Source: Bacillota bacterium (GTDB lineage: Bacteria; Bacillota; Clostridia; Tissierellales; Gottschalkiaceae). From it: a stretch of DNA of 38,852 nt. The DNA lies in NCBI GenBank assembly GCA_023420895.1, contig JAEZUY010000009.1, positions 1 through 38,852 of the forward strand, in the 5' to 3' direction. The notes under the pieces were generated by a model. That model was not told where the DNA came from. It made no database searches and saw only the letters and a program-made list of their open reading frames with translations. The stretch's first letter is position 1. The number at the start of each line of letters is the position of its first letter. The position numbers and the translations under genes were made by a program. Positions 32,471 through 38,852 of this stretch are shown in pieces.

Positions 32471-32980
32471 ATTAAAGAACTTCAGGTAAACGAAGAAATA
32501 AGAGACAGACAAGTTAGATTAATAGGTGAAGACGGAGAGCAGCTTGGAATCATGTCTGCAAGAGAAGCACAAAAATTTGCAGATGAGAGAAAGCTTGACT
32601 TAGTAAAAATTTCTCCAAATGCTAAACCACCTGTTTGCAAGATTCTTGATTACGGAAAATACAAATATGAACTTGCAAAGAAAGAAAAGGAAGCAAAGAA
32701 AAAACAGAAAGTTATAAGTGTAAAAGAACTAAGACTTACACCAAAAATAGAGGAGAACGATCTTAGAACTAAAGCGAACAGAGCTAATGATTTCCTAAAA
32801 GACGGAGATAAAGTTAAAGTTTCAGTGAGATTCAGAGGAAGAGAACTTGTTAACCCTGACTCAGGAAAAGACGTTCTAGAAAAATTTGCGGAAATGACTT
32901 CTGAAAATGGAGTAATAGATAGAAAACCTAAGCTTGAAGGCAGAAACATGGTAATGTTCTTAGTGCCTAAAAACAGCTAG
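32471..32980 (+). CDS. infC: Translation initiation factor IF-3
   Basis: It keeps the 30S subunit free and checks start codons. The 169-aa product reads IKELQVNEEIRDRQVRLIGEDGEQLGIM and has SPNAKPPVCKILDYGKYKYE, the linker helix KKKQK, VKELRLTPKI and VKVSVRFRGRE. I set the start at ATT 32471, 7 nt after SD AGGAGGTG. The longer frame would begin inside the terminator stem with non-homologous MCCPPLNFFRRC. An ATT start for infC is known in E. coli and other bacteria and makes the gene self-limiting, because IF-3 rejects it. Confidence 0.95.
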   Translation: MKELQVNEEIRDRQVRLIGEDGEQLGIMSAREAQKFADERKLDLVKISPNAKPPVCKILDYGKYKYELAKKEKEAKKKQKVISVKELRLTPKIEENDLRTKANRANDFLKDGDKVKVSVRFRGRELVNPDSGKDVLEKFAEMTSENGVIDRKPKLEGRNMVMFLVPKNS

Positions 32981-33016
32981 AAACTAAATTAGATTTTAGA
33001 CCAGGAGGAAATGATT

Positions 33017-33211
33017 ATGCCAAAGATGAAAACGCATAGAGGAGCAGCAAAAAGATTCAAAAAAACAGGAACAGGAAAAATAAAAAGATTTAAAGCATAT
33101 AAAAGCCACTTAACTGGTAAAAAAAGTGCTAAAAGAGTAAGAAATCTTAGAAAATCAACAGTAGTAAGCAAAGGCGATCACAAAAGAATAAGTGAGCTGC
33201 TACCATACTAA
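33017..33211 (+). CDS. rpmI: Ribosomal protein L35
   Basis: A 64-aa basic protein of the 50S subunit, starting MPKMKTHRGAAKRFKKTG and ending SELLPY. I use ATG 33017, 8 nt after AGGAGG; an in-frame ATG six nt upstream is too close to the SD. It is the middle gene of the infC-rpmI-rplT operon. Confidence 0.97.
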   Translation: MPKMKTHRGAAKRFKKTGTGKIKRFKAYKSHLTGKKSAKRVRNLRKSTVVSKGDHKRISELLPY

Positions 33212-33233
33212 TACCAGAGGAGGAAATTAAAAG

Positions 33234-33584
33234 ATGGCTAGAGTAAAAAAATCATTAAATGCTAGAAAAAAACATAGAAAAATATTAAAACAAGCTAAAG
33301 GATATTACGGAGCGAAATCAAAGCTTTACAGACCTGCTAACCAGGCTGTTATGAAATCACTTCAATACGCATACGTTGGACGTAAACTTAGAAAAAGAGA
33401 TTACAGAAAGCTTTGGATAGCTAGAATAAATGCAGCTGCAAGAATGAATGGAATGTCTTACAGCAAGTTCATAGCAGGACTTAAAAAAGCTAATATAGAA
33501 ATAAACAGAAAAATGCTATCAGAAATGGGAATACACGATCCAGAAGGATTTGCAAAACTAGTTGAAGTAGCAAAAAATGCATAA
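33234..33584 (+). CDS. rplT: Ribosomal protein L20
   Basis: A 116-aa basic assembly protein of the 50S subunit, and the likely repressor of its own operon through the leader at 32307-32454. It starts MARVKKSLNARKKHRKILKQAKGYYG and carries YVGRKLRKRDYRKLWIARINAA. SD AGAGGAGG lies upstream. Confidence 0.98.
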   Translation: MARVKKSLNARKKHRKILKQAKGYYGAKSKLYRPANQAVMKSLQYAYVGRKLRKRDYRKLWIARINAAARMNGMSYSKFIAGLKKANIEINRKMLSEMGIHDPEGFAKLVEVAKNA

Positions 33585-33601
33585 TTAACATAATTAATAT
33601 A

Positions 33602-33627
33602 AGACGGCGTAAGCCGTCTATTTTTTT
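33602..33627 (+). terminator. infC-rpmI-rplT terminator
   Basis: AGACGGC (33602-33608) pairs with GCCGTCT (33613-33619), loop GTAA, then ATTTTTTT. Confidence 0.92.
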
Positions 33628-33710
33628 GTATTTTTTTAAATAAAGCGAAATTTCTGAAAAAACTGGTTAAAAATATCGGTTTTTATGAATTTTCAGGGAA
33701 AATTGCGCTA

Positions 33711-33738
33711 TTGACTTTTGAAACAATAGTAATAAAAT
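33711..33738 (+). promoter_or_regulatory. Predicted ktrBA promoter
   Basis: TTGACT (33711-33716), 16 bp, TAAAAT (33733-33738). The leader to ktrB is short (~50 nt), with no room for a c-di-AMP riboswitch. Confidence 0.65.
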
Positions 33739-33794
33739 ATTTAGTACAAAATTAATATAAATAAAAAAGACAGAAAACTGGAGGATTAAAACAA

Positions 33795-35135
33795 TTGACT
33801 AAGTTTATAGACAGACTGAAATTGAAACCTCACCGAATACTGGTAATAGGATTTGCGCTGATAATGCTTACTGGAGGAATTCTTCTGAATCTTCCGATAT
33901 CTTCAGTCGGCAGAGAAAGTGTAGGTTTCATAAACGCCCTCTTCACATCAGTATCGGCAACCTCAGTTACGGGACTTATAGTAGTGAACACAGCTCACCA
34001 CTGGAGCCTGTTTGGAAAAACGGTGATACTATGCCTGATACAGATTGGCGGACTTGGTTTTATGACACTTACTACACTGATTGCTATTATACTAGGAAAG
34101 AAAATAGGTCTTAAAGACAGACTGATAATACAGGAAGAGCTGAATCAGTTCAATCTTTCCGGTGTAGTTAAACTTGTAAAATATGTGGTGAAGGCAACTT
34201 TCGTAATAGAAATTACGGGAGCTGTAATTCTGGCTTCAAGATTTATTCCGCAGTATGGAATTCTGAAAGGCTCAGCTTTTGCAGTATTCCATTCTGTATC
34301 TGCATACTGTAATGCAGGTTTCGATATTATAGGAGACAGTTTAGTAGGATATGCCGGTGATCCTTTGGTTATTCTCACGATATCAGGACTTATAATAATC
34401 GGAGGAATAGGCTATACAGTTTATATCGATATTGCGAACAGCAGAAAATTTGGAAGACTTTCAGTTCACAGCAAGTTTGCAATAATAATAACCGCACTTC
34501 TTCTTGCGGGAGGAACTTTGTTCATACTGGCCACAGAATGGAGCAATGCAGAAACTTTAAGAAATATGACTTTAGGAGAAAAAGTTCTTGCAGCTTTTAT
34601 GCAGTCAGTAACTACGAGAACAGCAGGATTCAACAGTATAGATCTTTCGCATATAAGACCTGCAACTGCATTCTGCATGATAATTCTGATGTTTATAGGA
34701 GGCTCTCCGGGGTCTACTGCCGGAGGTATAAAAACTACAACATTTGGAACACTTATGGTGGCAGTATTTTCAATAGTTAGAGGAAAAAGAGAAGCCGAAG
34801 TTTTTAAGAGAACGATACCTAAAGACTTAGTATTAAGAGCTTTAGCTGTAGCTTTTGCGAGCGGCTTTCTAGTTGTATTTATGGTTATGGCCATGGCAAT
34901 TACTGAAAATAAGGAGTTTCTCGCTATTGTATATGAGACTGTATCAGCATTCTCAACTTGCGGAGTAACTATGGGAATAACGTCCAATCTTACAGATATA
35001 GGGAAAGTTCTTATGCTTACGACTATGTATGTAGGAAAAGTAGGACCCTTGACGCTGGCCTTTGCAATAGCAAAAAAATCGAGCAATCTGGATGGAAATT
35101 ACAAATATCCGGATGGAAAGATAATAATCGGATAA
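33795..35135 (+). CDS. ktrB: Potassium uptake channel subunit, TrkH/KtrB family
   Basis: A membrane K+ (Na+-coupled) translocator. The 446-aa protein has four M1-P-M2 units with selectivity-loop residues visible as SVTGL, YCNAGF, TTRTAGF and STCGV. GGSPGSTAGGIKTTTF, with the glycine-rich gate loop, is near residue 305. The start is TTG 33795, 10 nt after GGAGG (33780-33784); no ATG is available nearby. ktrA follows 44 nt downstream and would form the cytoplasmic gating ring. Confidence 0.94.
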   Translation: MTKFIDRLKLKPHRILVIGFALIMLTGGILLNLPISSVGRESVGFINALFTSVSATSVTGLIVVNTAHHWSLFGKTVILCLIQIGGLGFMTLTTLIAIILGKKIGLKDRLIIQEELNQFNLSGVVKLVKYVVKATFVIEITGAVILASRFIPQYGILKGSAFAVFHSVSAYCNAGFDIIGDSLVGYAGDPLVILTISGLIIIGGIGYTVYIDIANSRKFGRLSVHSKFAIIITALLLAGGTLFILATEWSNAETLRNMTLGEKVLAAFMQSVTTRTAGFNSIDLSHIRPATAFCMIILMFIGGSPGSTAGGIKTTTFGTLMVAVFSIVRGKREAEVFKRTIPKDLVLRALAVAFASGFLVVFMVMAMAITENKEFLAIVYETVSAFSTCGVTMGITSNLTDIGKVLMLTTMYVGKVGPLTLAFAIAKKSSNLDGNYKYPDGKIIIG

Positions 35136-35179
35136 TATTATAAAAATATAGCGGCCTTCTGGCTGATGGAGGAAAGAAA

Positions 35180-35830
35180 ATGCAGGAATTTATTATAATA
35201 GGGTGTGGAAGTTTCGGAGAAAGCATAGCTAAGAGTCTTTATTCGAAAGGCTATGATGTTATGGTTATAGATAAAGATCATGAAAAAATTCAAAATATAG
35301 CAAACGATGTGACTTACGCTATAGAGGCGGATGCGATGGATGAAGCGACACTTAAATCGCTTGGCATAAGAAATTTTGATGTTGCAGTAGTCAGCATGGG
35401 CTCAGATCTTCAGGCTTCTATAATGATTACACTGCTTATAAAGGAGCTTGGAGTTGAAAAAGTCATAGCAAAAGCAAAAAGCGACATACACGCTAAAGTT
35501 CTTTATAAAATAGGAGCGGACAGAGTTATATTTCCTGAAAGAGATATGGGGATAAGACTGGCGCACAGTTTGGTAACAAAAAATATACTCGATTATATAG
35601 ATTTAGATCCGAATCATTCTGTAGTAGAAATAGCGGCTGAAAAAGCATGGTGCAACAAGACGCTCAAGGAGATAGAACTTCCGAAGAAATACGGAATGAA
35701 TGTAGTTGCGCTTAAGACACCGGAAGGAATGAGAATATCGCCGGGAGCTGATGATATAGTAGAAGAAGGCGATATAATAGTCGCTATAGTTGATACAGAC
35801 GGTCTTAATAAACTTGGAAAAAATGAATAG
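35180..35830 (+). CDS. ktrA: Potassium uptake regulatory subunit, RCK/TrkA family
   Basis: A cytoplasmic ring protein that gates KtrB in response to ATP/ADP, with c-di-AMP binding at the C-terminal domain in related proteins. The 216-aa product has an N-terminal Rossmann motif IIGCGSFGESIAKSL with acidic DKD at the end of strand 2, and a TrkA_C domain from about residue 135 (NHSVVEIAAEKAWCNKTLKEIELP). SD GGAGGAAAG lies before ATG. One subunit fits a Ktr octameric ring with the preceding ktrB. Confidence 0.94.
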   Translation: MQEFIIIGCGSFGESIAKSLYSKGYDVMVIDKDHEKIQNIANDVTYAIEADAMDEATLKSLGIRNFDVAVVSMGSDLQASIMITLLIKELGVEKVIAKAKSDIHAKVLYKIGADRVIFPERDMGIRLAHSLVTKNILDYIDLDPNHSVVEIAAEKAWCNKTLKEIELPKKYGMNVVALKTPEGMRISPGADDIVEEGDIIVAIVDTDGLNKLGKNE

Positions 35831-35906
35831 ACTTTAGAAATTAGATGAAAAGACTGGTATATTATAGTTATAATATAATTATAATACTAAGAAACTGGTG
35901 AAATAT

Positions 35907-36704
35907 ATGGGAGAAATAATAACTAGCTTGAAAAACAGCAGAATTAAATATATAAAATCTCTTTCAAGGAAAAAGAACAGATGGGCTGAGAAAAAATATA
36001 TACTCGAAGGAATCAGATCGGTAGGGCAGCTTCTTGAAAATACAGACAGTGTAGAAGAAGTAATATACTCGAAGGAAGTTAAAAATCTCAATAGAGGAGA
36101 AGATGTTCTCAGAATTTCTGAGGATAGAGGTGTACTGTGCACAGAAGTGTCTAAAGAAGTTTTCGATTCGATTACAATGACAGAGTCTCCTCAATATATA
36201 ATGGCAGTTGCTGAATTCAGACTTTCAGAACTCAGAGATGTTCTGAATAAGGGAAGACAGCTTATATTTCTCGACAGAATTCAAGATCCGGGAAATCTCG
36301 GAACTATAATGAGAACTGCGGAAGCAATGGGGTTTGACGGAATAGTATTTACTGACGGGACTGTCGATATTTACAATCCGAAAGTGCTGAGATCTGCAAT
36401 GGGAGTTGAAATTCCTTTAATATATTATGAGACTTCTGAAGAGGCTGTCAGAGAGCTTAAAGAAAATGGAATAAGAATAATATCTTCTTATTTAGATACT
36501 GACAAAAATATATTCGAAGCTGATTTATCAGAGAGCGCTGCGATAGTGATAGGAAATGAAGCAAACGGAATTTCTGATGAAATAATAGCTGAATCGGATG
36601 AACTTGTAAAAATACCTATGGCAGGGAAAGCTGAATCTCTGAATGCGGCTGCCGCTTCGGCCATTATAATGTATGAATCTATGAGACAGAAAATCTGCAG
36701 ATAA
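35907..36704 (+). CDS. SpoU/TrmH-family rRNA 2'-O-methyltransferase
   Basis: A SPOUT-class RNA methyltransferase with a knotted SAM site. The 265-aa protein has an N-terminal substrate-binding domain (ITSLKNSRIKYIKSLSRKK...KKYILEGIRSVGQLL). The three SpoU motifs follow: DPGNLGTIMRTAEAMGFDGI with the catalytic Arg, IVIGNEANGIS, and IPMAGKAESLNAAAASAI. I start at ATG 35907 after GGTGA; a GTG lies three codons upstream. In the RlmB/YsgA group the target is 23S rRNA, but the exact site cannot be read here. Confidence 0.9.
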   Translation: MGEIITSLKNSRIKYIKSLSRKKNRWAEKKYILEGIRSVGQLLENTDSVEEVIYSKEVKNLNRGEDVLRISEDRGVLCTEVSKEVFDSITMTESPQYIMAVAEFRLSELRDVLNKGRQLIFLDRIQDPGNLGTIMRTAEAMGFDGIVFTDGTVDIYNPKVLRSAMGVEIPLIYYETSEEAVRELKENGIRIISSYLDTDKNIFEADLSESAAIVIGNEANGISDEIIAESDELVKIPMAGKAESLNAAAASAIIMYESMRQKICR

Positions 36705-36722
36705 TGCAGATTTTCAGTTTTT
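36690..36722 (+). terminator. Terminator overlapping the rRNA methyltransferase stop
   Basis: AAAATCTGC (36690-36698) pairs with GCAGATTTT (36706-36714), loop of 7 nt, then CAGTTTTTT. The left arm is the last codons of the gene. Confidence 0.7.
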
Positions 36723-36835
36723 TAGAGGTGTTGTCGCTTTGTTCTTGTGAAGTTATTTTATTTCTGTGAATTTTGAGTTAAAAAGAGGTAAAAAATTGCA
36801 GCGGATAACTCAGCTGTCGAAAGGAGATGTTTTAT

Positions 36836-37258
36836 TTGATAAATTTCATAGTCTGCGTAGATGACAGGATGGGAGTAGCTTTTAACAGAAGACTTTTAAG
36901 CCGTGATAAATATATAGACGGATATCTTGAAGAACTCTCTGAGTCGGGAAGAGTTGTTGCAGATAATAATTATATTAAATATATAGATAATGAAAACTAT
37001 GAAAATTCTGAAAATATATCAGAGGAAGAGTTAAGAGGTAATGAAGAGAATATAAATATATTCTGCTCATCCAAAGATACTCTCAGCTATTCTAAAATAG
37101 CAGACAGAATTACAGTTTTTTTCTGGAACAGAAGATATCCTTCAGATGTTCAGTTTGACTATGATTATGTGAGAAACAATTTTCAGCTTGAAAAACATGA
37201 AGATGATATCGAAGGAAGCACTCACAGTCTGACTATGGAGATTTGGATAAGAAAATAG
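36836..37258 (+). CDS. Uncharacterised protein of a Clostridia family (MINFIVCVDDRMG start)
   Basis: A 140-aa protein I cannot assign a function. It opens MINFIVCVDDRMGVAFNRRLLSRDKYI, has a conserved-looking ITVFFWNRRYPSDVQFDYD segment near residue 101, and an acidic middle. Relatives in clostridia are sometimes labelled ribonuclease Z, but no metallo-beta-lactamase HxHxDH motif is present, so I reject that label. The start is TTG 36836, 9 nt after AAAGGAG. The ATG at 36827 touches the SD. It lies 39 nt before the nuclease gene. Confidence 0.65.
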   Translation: MINFIVCVDDRMGVAFNRRLLSRDKYIDGYLEELSESGRVVADNNYIKYIDNENYENSENISEEELRGNEENINIFCSSKDTLSYSKIADRITVFFWNRRYPSDVQFDYDYVRNNFQLEKHEDDIEGSTHSLTMEIWIRK

Positions 37259-37297
37259 AAAGATTTGAAGAGAATATAAAAGAAAGGCAGTAGTATA

Positions 37298-38314
37298 ATG
37301 GGTAAAAAGAAAAACAGCAGCAATATATTATGGGTCATATTCGCTTTGTTTATGATTTCAGGTATAGCAGTATTTCAGGAAAATAGTTTTTCAGGAGCAG
37401 TTATAGTTTTAACTTCACTGATAGCTTTATTTCCGCCGATTAGAGAATTTTTCAGAAACAGTATTTTTAAGAAAAAAAGTGTAATGAATATATTAAGCGT
37501 TGTTATAGCGGCATTAGGATTCTTTATTGCCGGAATTAATATGGACAGTGCCGACTTTGACACTTTTAAAGATACAGCAAGAAACATGCTCAATGATGAC
37601 TATAAGAGTGAACAGGATATAGACGAGGGATTAGAAGGACAAGACTATCCTGAAGAAAAACCGGAAAATCAGTTTGAAGATTCAGAAGATATTAAGCAGT
37701 CTGATAATCAGGAAAACATTCAGCTTGAGAGCATACCTGAATATTCAGGGGAACCGTATGTAGTTGTAAATGACAATATTCCGCAGTTTACTGAAGCAGA
37801 GAAGCAGGAAAGAGAAGCTTATGAGTATTACAGTGAACTAGATGAGCTTGGAAGAGTCGGAATGGCCATTGGAGTATTAGGTAAAGAAACGATGCCTGAA
37901 GAAGGAGAAAAAAGAGGCTCGATAGGAAATGTAAAGCCTTCGGGGTGGCAGAGTGAAAAATATGACATAGTAAGCGGAAAATATCTCTACAATAGGTGTC
38001 ATCTTATAGGATGGCAGCTTTCTGCAGAAAATGCCAATAGAAAAAATCTTATGACGGGAACGAGATATTTCAATGTAGACGGAATGCTTCCTTTTGAAAA
38101 TCTGACTACAGACTATATAAAGGAAACGGGAAACCATGTAAGATACAGAGTCACTCCTGTTTTTCAGGGAGACAATCTTGTGGCAGACGGAGTGCAGATA
38201 GAAGCTTATTCGGTTGAAGATCAGGGTGAAGGAGTAGAATTCAATATATTCTGCTATAATGTTCAGCCTGGGATTGTAATTGATTATTCAGACGGCACCA
38301 GCTATGAGGAATAA
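37298..38314 (+). CDS. Membrane-anchored DNA/RNA non-specific endonuclease (DNA-entry nuclease type)
   Basis: A 338-aa protein with three N-terminal hydrophobic segments (about 10-26, 31-48, 62-82), a long acidic linker (about 88-150) and a C-terminal EndA/NucA-type nuclease domain. The catalytic segment is NRCHLIGWQLSAENANRKNLMTGTRYFN, with His235 as general base and Asn ligands, in place of the DRGH of classical members. The nuclease would face outward, consistent with uptake or degradation of extracellular DNA. SD AAAGGCAG lies near ATG. The rRNA operon follows. Confidence 0.88.
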   Translation: MGKKKNSSNILWVIFALFMISGIAVFQENSFSGAVIVLTSLIALFPPIREFFRNSIFKKKSVMNILSVVIAALGFFIAGINMDSADFDTFKDTARNMLNDDYKSEQDIDEGLEGQDYPEEKPENQFEDSEDIKQSDNQENIQLESIPEYSGEPYVVVNDNIPQFTEAEKQEREAYEYYSELDELGRVGMAIGVLGKETMPEEGEKRGSIGNVKPSGWQSEKYDIVSGKYLYNRCHLIGWQLSAENANRKNLMTGTRYFNVDGMLPFENLTTDYIKETGNHVRYRVTPVFQGDNLVADGVQIEAYSVEDQGEGVEFNIFCYNVQPGIVIDYSDGTSYEE

Positions 38315-38426
38315 GAAGACTGATAAAGAAATAAGAATGTGCTTGAATTTCTTTTCGGTTGAGTTCGTTTAAAGAATTTAAACAGTTTTTAAAATATTAG
38401 AAATACTGAACAGTTAATACAGCAGG

Positions 38427-38461
38427 AGCAGAATCTCAAAAGAGGTTCTGCTTTATTTTTT
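38427..38461 (+). terminator. Terminator after the nuclease gene
   Basis: AGCAGAATCTC (38427-38437) pairs with GAGGTTCTGCT (38442-38452), one G-U, loop AAAA, then TTATTTTTTT. Confidence 0.85.
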
Positions 38462-38480
38462 TAGAAAATTTAAAAATCCA

Positions 38481-38509
38481 TTGCTAAAAAGCGAATACTG
38501 TGTTATCAT
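38481..38509 (+). promoter_or_regulatory. Possible upstream rRNA promoter (P1)
   Basis: TTGCTA (38481-38486), 17 bp, TATCAT (38504-38509). It is weaker than the second promoter and gives a tandem arrangement common for rRNA operons. Confidence 0.5.
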
Positions 38510-38616
38510 AGTTCAAGTTGAGTCCTTCGTGACTTGACAGTGTATCAGTTTTTGGAATTAAGAGAACAGAAGTTTTAAGATAATTAAAAAAACTTTAAAA
38601 AAGTTTTAAAAAACTA

Positions 38617-38645
38617 TTGACTTAATATTAAATAGCTGGTATAGT
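38617..38645 (+). promoter_or_regulatory. Main rRNA promoter (P2)
   Basis: TTGACT (38617-38622), 17 bp, TATAGT (38640-38645). The 30 bp upstream are runs of A and T (AAAAAACTTTAAAAAAG), typical of an UP element. Confidence 0.85.
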
Positions 38646-38686
38646 AGATAAAGTAGTCGCGAGACAAGCGCTACAGAGAAACTGAA

Positions 38687-38738
38687 TTTTGAAAAATGAA
38701 CAGCAGATAACCATAGTTAATTCCAAAGCGAAATTAAC
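38687..38738 (+). other. rRNA leader module with boxA-like segment
   Basis: TTTTGAAAA with following ATGAACAG resembles the boxA antitermination segment of Gram-positive rRNA leaders. TAACCATA (38708-38715) and AAAGCGAAATTAAC (38725-38738) follow, and GTTAATT (38716-38722)/AATTAAC can pair. A TTCAGC/GCTGAA hairpin comes just after. The same motif order occurs after csp at 28006-28082. Confidence 0.6.
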
Positions 38739-38800
38739 GATAATTCCATTCAGCAAAGAGCTGAAAATAAACAGTCAGTGAGAACTGGCCAAGACAAATT

Positions 38801-38852
<52 letters not shown>

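Noticed and set aside
34466..35086. 206-aa minus-strand ORF
   Set aside because: A shadow antisense to ktrB, with no SD or family motif. It results from the codon bias of the real gene.
36827..36829. ATG start for the 36836 gene
   Set aside because: It directly abuts AAAGGAG with no spacer. TTG 36836 has 9-nt spacing and gives the expected MINFIVCVDD start.
36836..37258. Label ribonuclease Z for the 140-aa protein
   Set aside because: It is far too short and has no HxHxDH metallo-beta-lactamase motif.

Overview
The window is AT-rich DNA from a low-GC, probably anaerobic Firmicute of the class Clostridia. The evidence is strong AGA/ATA codon use, Shine-Dalgarno (SD)-led genes with several TTG starts, a PyrR-type attenuator, a T-box, an L20-type ribosomal leader, a DUF4364 regulator, class 1B dihydroorotate dehydrogenase (PyrK/PyrD) and KtrAB. 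A Peptostreptococcales/Tissierellales-like origin is plausible but not proven. I see no transposase, phage gene or CRISPR array.

Layout. 1-2.8 kb: minus-strand methionine ABC importer metN-metI-metQ, followed by a long inverted repeat and the first codons of another minus-strand gene. 2.8-3.6 kb: a gene-free, hairpin-rich stretch with an 18-bp direct repeat. 3.6-9.6 kb: promoter, PyrR attenuator and a complete UMP operon downstream of carbamoyl phosphate, pyrB-I-C-F-K-D-E; carAB and pyrR are not in the window. 9.8-12.2 kb: a flavodoxin-fold oxidoreductase and a homocysteine methyltransferase/MTHFR fusion. 12.2-14.1 kb: glutaredoxin (minus) and an L,D-transpeptidase. 14.2-16.9 kb: a minus-strand cluster of a SAM methyltransferase, a divergent MoeA-like protein and a DUF364 protein, the best candidate here for an undescribed pathway. 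17.1-20.0 kb: a YyaL-type thioredoxin-domain protein and trpS.

20.0-24.6 kb: promoter, T-box, a 57-aa membrane ORF, valS and folC. valS starts at TTG, and its only good SD lies 34 nt upstream. A 10-bp hairpin fills that gap and would restore an 8-nt effective spacing. 24.7-26.2 kb: minus-strand DUF4364 regulator and phosphatidylserine decarboxylase. 26.4-29.3 kb: a 57-aa membrane peptide, a methyltransferase, a cold-shock protein, hslO, and tRNA-Phe and tRNA-Cys. 29.4-32.2 kb: a DUF6873 protein, a DUF445 protein and a PepV-type dipeptidase. 32.2-33.6 kb: L20 leader and infC-rpmI-rplT, with infC starting at ATT. 33.7-38.3 kb: ktrB-ktrA, a SpoU-type rRNA methyltransferase, an uncharacterised protein and a membrane-anchored DNA-entry-type nuclease. 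38.4-38.85 kb: tandem promoters, leader and the first ~52 nt of a 16S rRNA gene.

Most content is housekeeping, and the unusual material is mainly in RNA-level control: attenuators, leaders, a structured translation start and shared leader-like motifs. Starts differ from the longest ORF where an SD site or the family N-terminus argues for it. All function calls are by eye from sequence motifs, with no database search.
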